7,702 bases of DNA from Nocardia sp. (GTDB taxonomy: Bacteria > Actinomycetota > Actinomycetes > Mycobacteriales > Mycobacteriaceae). This document shows, one piece after another, positions 4,688 to 7,702 of the stretch. The notes beneath the pieces are model-generated. The model did no database searches. It saw only the letters and a program-made list of their open reading frames with translations, and was not told the DNA's origin. Position 1 is the stretch's first letter. The number at the start of each line of letters is the position of its first letter. The stretch is from positions 1 to 7,702 of the forward strand of contig JABFXT010000842.1 of the NCBI GenBank assembly GCA_013361595.1, given 5' to 3'. The translations under genes were made by a program, and so were the position numbers.

Positions 4688-7084
4688 TCACTCAGCAACG
4701 TTCTGACCACCAGTGATGGTGATAGCCGAGGAGCATCGAATGGTAGGGGTGGCCGGCTCGGCGAGAATCGCCGTCAACAAGCGAATGGCGCCGGCTTTGT
4801 CGAGCGGATCGTTGCCGTTCCCGCACTTGGGCGACTGCACACAGGAGGGGCACCCGCTACGACAGGCGCACGCCTCGACCGCATCCAGAGTGGCCCGGAG
4901 CCAGTGCCGCAGCATCGTGAACCCACGTTCGGCGAACCCGGCCCCGCCGGGCTGTCCGTCGTAGACGAACACCGTGGGCAGGCCGGTATCAGGATGCTGA
5001 GCTGTGGAAACACCGCCGATATCCCACCGGTCGCAGGTCGCCACCAGCGGCAGCAGCCCGATCGCCGCGTGCTCGGCGGCATGCAACGCGCCCGGGACCG
5101 CGGCGGCGTCGATCCCGGCGCGATCCAGTAGTTCGGGTGTCACGGTGTAGAGGACCGCCGTCGTCGGCAGGGTCTGCTCGGGCAGATCGAGTTCGACCAG
5201 GTCGAGCACTTCGCCGGTCACCAGGGTGCGCAGATAACCCACGACCCGGCTGCGTACCGTGACCTCCGCGAAAGCGGTCGTGACCTGCCCGAAGGACCTG
5301 ACCTCCCGAACCTCTTCCAGGGTGAGGGAGGTGATCCGGCGGGCACTGGTGGTCCAGCCCGGTGTGTCCGCGCGGACGAATGCGACGCCACCTTCGAGGT
5401 CGAGTTCCTCGACCAGGTAGCTCTCGCCCTGGTGTAGATGGATGGCGCCTTCGTGCAGGGTGGCCGGAGCGCGCCCGGCGTCGGTAGTACCGAGTAGCCG
5501 GCCGGTCTCGCCGACCACGATCGAGACCTGGGAGCCGATCCCGCCCCGGACGTCGACGTCGTCGTGTGGTGATTCCGCGGCCGTGTAGAACCAGCGTCCG
5601 TCGCCTTCGGCTCCGCGCCGCCGAAGATGTCCCTGACCTGCCAGTTCGGTAAGTACCCGGTGGGCGTCCAGGGCTTCGGCCTCCGCGTCGCCGATGGGCA
5701 GTTCCATGGCCGCGCAGAGCAATTGCGGGCCGAGTACATAGGGGTTCGCGGGATCGATGATGGTGGCTTCCACCGGCCGGTTCAGCAGGGCTTCGGGATG
5801 GTGCACCAGATAGGTGTCGAGCGGGTCGTCGCGCGCTATCAGCAGGGCCAAGGCTCCCTGCGTACGCCGTCCGGCGCGGCCGATCTGCTGCCGGAACGAG
5901 GCCACCGTTCCGGGGAATCCGGCCAGTACGACCGCGTCCAGCCCAGCGATATCCACCCCGAGTTCCAGGGCGTTCGTGGTGGCGGCGGCGAGCAATGACC
6001 CGTCCGAGAGCCCGGCCTCCAGCGCGCGCCGGTCCTCCGGCAGGTACCCGCCGCGGTAGGCGGCGACGCGTTCGGCGAGGTCGGGGTCGGTTTCCGCCAG
6101 TCGCTGCCGGGTGTGCACGGCGATCAACTCGGCGGCCCGCCGAGACCGGGCGAATGTCAGGGTGCGCGCGCCTTCCACCACCAGATCGGCGGTGATCCGG
6201 GCTGCCTCGGTGGTGGCGCCGAGCCGGACGGGTGCCCCGTTCTCCCCGGTCACGGCGGTGAGCAGGGGCGGTTCCCAGAATGCGACGGTGCGCGGGCCGC
6301 GCGGCGATCCGTCCTCGGTCACCGCGACGCAGTCGGCGCCGACCAGCCGGGAAGCGGCCGCCGCCGGATCGGCCGCGGTCGCGGAGCAGAGTACGAATAC
6401 CGGGTCGGCGCCGTAGTGGGCGGCGAGCCGGCGCAACCGGCGTAGTACCAGCGCCACATGTGAACCGAACAATCCCCGATAGGCGTGGCATTCGTCGACG
6501 ACGACGTAGCGGAGCCGGCGAAAAAAGCGTGACCAGCGGCGATGTGACCGCAATAGGCTGAGGTGCAGCATATCGGGATTGGTGAACAGCCAACGCGCCT
6601 CGGACCGCACCCACTGCCGGATCTCGGGAGGGGTGTCCCCGTCGTAGGAAGCGACCGCGATATCGCGCAGCTCTCCGTGCCGGGTTATCGCACCCATCAC
6701 CCGGAGCTGATCGGCGCCCAATGCCTTGGTGGGAGCGAGATACAACGCCGTGGCACGCGGATCGTCGTGCAGGGCGGTGAGCACCGGCAGCTGATAGCCC
6801 AGCGATTTTCCGGAGGCGGTTCCGGTGGCGACCACCACGTGCTGTCCACGATGGGCGTGGTCGGCCGTGGCCGCCTGATGGCTCCACGGCTGCTCGATCC
6901 CCTCGGTACGCAGTGCGTTCACCGCGGCGGGCGCCGCCCAGGCCGGCCATTCTGTCGTCTCGGCCGGGTGGCCCGGGATTTCGCTGATATGGGTCAGACG
7001 CGAATCGGTGGCCGGAACGCCGTCGAGGACACGATTCAGCAACGATCGCCCATAGGACTGATCGGGCTGGATCTCGCGAGTCAT
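4688..7084 (-). CDS. DECH-box superfamily 2 helicase with MrfA-like cysteine cluster
   Basis: This 798-aa protein has a full set of SF2 helicase motifs. They are a Q-like WSHQ at 67-70, motif I ATGTASGKS 86-94, Ia APTKALGADQ 117-126, II DECH 197-200, III SAT 234-236, IV TFARSRR 310-316, V ATTNALELGVDI 368-379 and VI QQIGRAGRR 399-407. The C-terminal third contains a cysteine cluster, C739, C741, C745, C748 and C754, in the pattern CxCxxxCPxCxxxxxC. This matches the zinc-binding (DUF1998-type) domain of B. subtilis MrfA/YprA, a 3'-5' DNA helicase used in mitomycin-lesion repair. It is the Rv3649-like 'helicase/secretion neighborhood putative DEAH-box helicase'. I chose the ATG at 7084: GGAAGG lies 9 nt upstream and the length is near the roughly 770 aa of the mycobacterial homologue. 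A start at 7162 would add 26 residues with no better support. It converges on the tad operon and diverges from cspA, so it is not co-transcribed with either. A DNA-repair role is inferred from MrfA. Confidence 0.93.
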   Translation of the reverse strand: MTREIQPDQSYGRSLLNRVLDGVPATDSRLTHISEIPGHPAETTEWPAWAAPAAVNALRTEGIEQPWSHQAATADHAHRGQHVVVATGTASGKSLGYQLPVLTALHDDPRATALYLAPTKALGADQLRVMGAITRHGELRDIAVASYDGDTPPEIRQWVRSEARWLFTNPDMLHLSLLRSHRRWSRFFRRLRYVVVDECHAYRGLFGSHVALVLRRLRRLAAHYGADPVFVLCSATAADPAAAASRLVGADCVAVTEDGSPRGPRTVAFWEPPLLTAVTGENGAPVRLGATTEAARITADLVVEGARTLTFARSRRAAELIAVHTRQRLAETDPDLAERVAAYRGGYLPEDRRALEAGLSDGSLLAAATTNALELGVDIAGLDAVVLAGFPGTVASFRQQIGRAGRRTQGALALLIARDDPLDTYLVHHPEALLNRPVEATIIDPANPYVLGPQLLCAAMELPIGDAEAEALDAHRVLTELAGQGHLRRRGAEGDGRWFYTAAESPHDDVDVRGGIGSQVSIVVGETGRLLGTTDAGRAPATLHEGAIHLHQGESYLVEELDLEGGVAFVRADTPGWTTSARRITSLTLEEVREVRSFGQVTTAFAEVTVRSRVVGYLRTLVTGEVLDLVELDLPEQTLPTTAVLYTVTPELLDRAGIDAAAVPGALHAAEHAAIGLLPLVATCDRWDIGGVSTAQHPDTGLPTVFVYDGQPGGAGFAERGFTMLRHWLRATLDAVEACACRSGCPSCVQSPKCGNGNDPLDKAGAIRLLTAILAEPATPTIRCSSAITITGGQNVAE

Positions 7085-7093
7085 GCGTAACTG

Positions 7094-7099
7094 CCTTCC
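7094..7099 (-). promoter_or_regulatory. Ribosome binding site of the helicase gene
   Basis: On the minus strand GGAAGG lies 9 nt before the ATG at 7084. It supports this start over the further upstream ATG at 7162, which would add 26 residues outside the recognisable family. Confidence 0.55.
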
Positions 7100-7217
7100 G
7101 GGTCTCCGGGCAATGTGAAACACCGCCGTCCGCTCCGTGCTACCTGCGGGTTCGATACCCAATAGCGATCTGGGTCACAGCTGGGTACTCGGTCCACAGG
7201 CTGGTTATCGGTAGGCA

Positions 7218-7223
7218 AACATA
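7218..7223 (-). promoter_or_regulatory. Possible -10 box for the helicase gene
   Basis: TATGTT on the minus strand is the only match to TANNNT in the 200 nt upstream of the helicase start. No recognisable -35 hexamer lies 16-18 nt upstream. If used, the leader would be about 125 nt. Confidence 0.25.
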
Positions 7224-7413
7224 CCGGAAGTTCAGTTTCGGACGGGCTAACCCTTACCCCCGCATTCGCGAGATCATTTTTTTTGCAAATTGTCGGTAAC
7301 TCCGCTGTTGAATTTCGCAAAGACATGGTTCACTGGGTCTCGGTCGAAAGCTTCTGTGTTCGAGGGACGGATGCAAAGTCCTAACCCTGGCAGGATCGAT
7401 GTTGCGACCGGCA

Positions 7414-7419
7414 TACGTT
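7414..7419 (+). promoter_or_regulatory. Likely -10 box upstream of cspA
   Basis: TACGTT is the only TANNNT hexamer on the + strand between 7285 and cspA. No TTGACA-like -35 is seen at the proper distance (7390-7396 reads GCAGGAT), which is common for actinobacterial promoters. A start site 7-8 nt downstream would fall at about 7427, the A of an ATG, giving a leaderless upstream ORF and a leader of about 90 nt for cspA. Confidence 0.4.
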
Positions 7420-7426
7420 GGCCCCC

Positions 7427-7498
7427 ATGCGGGTCCAGAGTAGCGCCGATCGCAACAGGCCCGGTGGACGAAACCCAGTTGTCCGCCGTTCCGAGTAA
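7427..7498 (+). CDS. Possible leaderless 23-codon upstream ORF before cspA
   Basis: ATG at 7427 opens a 23-codon frame ending in TAA at 7496-7498, 18 nt before the cspA ATG. The first A lies 7 nt after the -10-like TACGTT, the geometry of a leaderless actinobacterial transcript, and no Shine-Dalgarno sequence is needed or seen. The peptide starts MRVQSSADRN, has six Arg among 23 residues, and ends with Val-Val-Arg-Arg-Ser-Glu. I do not recognise it. Its codons include AGG, CGA, GGA, CCA and GTT, unlike the GC-biased neighbours. This argues for a regulatory translation event or a chance ORF rather than a conserved protein. Translation would run through the hairpin at 7462-7488 and stop just before the cspA ribosome binding site, so it could control cspA expression. 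That is an inference from position alone. Confidence 0.3.
   Translation: MRVQSSADRNRPGGRNPVVRRSE
7462..7488 (+). promoter_or_regulatory. Possible hairpin in the cspA 5' leader
   Basis: CGGTGGAC (7462-7469) can pair with GTCCGCCG (7481-7488) as an 8-bp stem with one G-U pair and an 11-nt loop. It lies 18 nt before the AAGGA at 7507-7511. A structured leader would fit the known post-transcriptional temperature control of cold-shock genes, but such stems are common in GC-rich DNA. Confidence 0.35.
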
Positions 7499-7516
7499 GA
7501 AAAGAGAAGGAACAGA

Positions 7517-7702
7517 ATGGCACAGGGAACTGTGAAGTGGTTCAACGCGGAGAAGGGGTTCGGCTTCATCGCGCCCGAGGACGGCTCCGCTGACGTCTTC
7601 GTCCACTACTCGGAGATCCAGGGCACGGGCTTCCGTACCCTCGAGGAGAACCAGAAGGTCGAGTTCGAGGTCGGCCAGGGCACCAAGGGCCCGCAGGCCA
7701 CC
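7517..7702 (+). CDS. cspA: CspA-family cold-shock protein, 3' truncated by window edge
   Basis: The first 62 residues of a cold-shock-domain protein start at ATG 7517, with AAGGA 5 nt upstream (7507-7511). The sequence begins [23 protein letters not shown]1 is KGFGFI at 13-18 and RNP2 is VFVHY at 27-31, with the aromatic residues that stack on nucleic acid present (W8, F9, F15, F17, F28, H30). The usual actinobacterial length is about 67 aa, so only about five C-terminal residues and the stop codon are missing. The protein binds single-stranded RNA and DNA and acts as an RNA chaperone during cold adaptation, or constitutively in mycobacteria-like species. It corresponds to Rv3648c, which lies next to the Rv3649-like helicase in M. 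tuberculosis, so the locus order is conserved. The leader is at least about 90 nt if the -10 at 7414 is used. Confidence 0.95.
   Translation, partial: MAQGTVKWFNAEKGFGFIAPEDGSADVFVHYSEIQGTGFRTLEENQKVEFEVGQGTKGPQAT

Larger units (their letters stand above)
7085..7516. other. Divergent intergenic region between helicase and cspA
   Basis: These 432 nt separate two divergently transcribed genes and must carry both promoters. The composition is less GC-rich than the coding regions, and there is a run of eight T at 7277-7284. On the + strand between 7285 and 7516 there are only five TA dinucleotides, and only one fits TANNNT (TACGTT, 7414-7419). On the minus strand between 7085 and about 7290 the only TANNNT is TATGTT at 7223-7218. 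The longer ORFs that cross the region lack any family resemblance or GC bias and are not called. The 23-codon ORF at 7427 is listed separately. Confidence 0.7.

Noticed and set aside
4989..6950. 653-codon ORF on the minus strand inside the helicase in another frame
   Set aside because: Extremely Arg/Gly/Pro-rich with no motifs; the overlapping frame carries every SF2 helicase motif.
7085..7162. N-terminal extension of the helicase to an ATG at 7162
   Set aside because: The 26 extra residues lack family resemblance, and the ATG at 7084 has GGAAGG 9 nt upstream and gives the usual length.
7146..7166. tRNA-like T-arm sequence GGGTTCGATACCC
   Set aside because: Only three or four stem pairs form, and no acceptor, D or anticodon arms could be found around it on the + strand.
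7290..7535. 81-codon ORF on the + strand overlapping the cspA leader and start
   Set aside because: It has no Shine-Dalgarno sequence or family resemblance, lacks GC bias, and overlaps the well-supported cspA start in another frame.
1..7702. CRISPR array, insertion sequence, prophage or toxin-antitoxin genes
   Set aside because: I saw no regularly spaced repeats, transposase or integrase motifs, terminal inverted repeats or target duplications. The locus looks like conserved core chromosome.

Overview
The window looks like chromosomal DNA from a high-GC actinomycete of the order Mycobacteriales, most likely a Nocardia or close relative. The coding regions are very GC-rich with strong third-position GC bias. 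The gene order matches what I recall of the M. tuberculosis Rv3660c-Rv3648c neighbourhood (ssd, tadA, tadB, tadC, Flp-like pilin, TadE, TadE-like, then a DECH helicase on the other strand, then cspA). The genus is an inference from family resemblance; no database search was possible.

Region 1 (1-4477, + strand) is a compact Tad/Flp-type pilus or secretion operon. It holds the C-terminal part of a CpaE/Ssd-like MinD-family protein (cut by the left edge), the TadA/CpaF ATPase, the inner-membrane platform proteins TadB and TadC, a DUF4244 Flp-like pilin, a TadE minor pseudopilin and a second TadE-like protein. Three junctions are start/stop overlaps (ATGA at 639, TGATG at 1836, ATGA at 4058), which indicates translational coupling. 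The gaps before tadC (83 nt) and before the pilin (63 nt) each carry a Shine-Dalgarno-like sequence that lies unusually close to the first ATG. No secretin, TadD/TadG or prepilin peptidase is present, as expected for the actinobacterial form of this system, where the peptidase is usually encoded elsewhere.

Region 2 (4478-4687) is a non-coding gap between convergent genes. Its first 170 nt are only about 41% GC by hand count, in sharp contrast to its surroundings, and it carries short palindromes and a 9-nt direct repeat.

Region 3 (4688-7084, - strand) is a complete DECH-box superfamily 2 helicase with a C-terminal cysteine cluster like that of MrfA/YprA repair helicases. Families in this conserved locus carry names of the type 'helicase/secretion neighborhood', because the helicase and the Tad genes are co-located across Actinobacteria. 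The functional link is unexplained.

Region 4 (7085-7702) is a 432-nt divergent intergenic region followed by the first 62 codons of a CspA-type cold-shock protein, cut by the right edge. The cspA upstream region has one TANNNT -10-like hexamer. It sits exactly 7 nt before an ATG that opens a 23-codon ORF ending 18 nt before cspA, with a possible hairpin inside it. This possible leaderless upstream ORF is the most interesting unexplained structure in the window.
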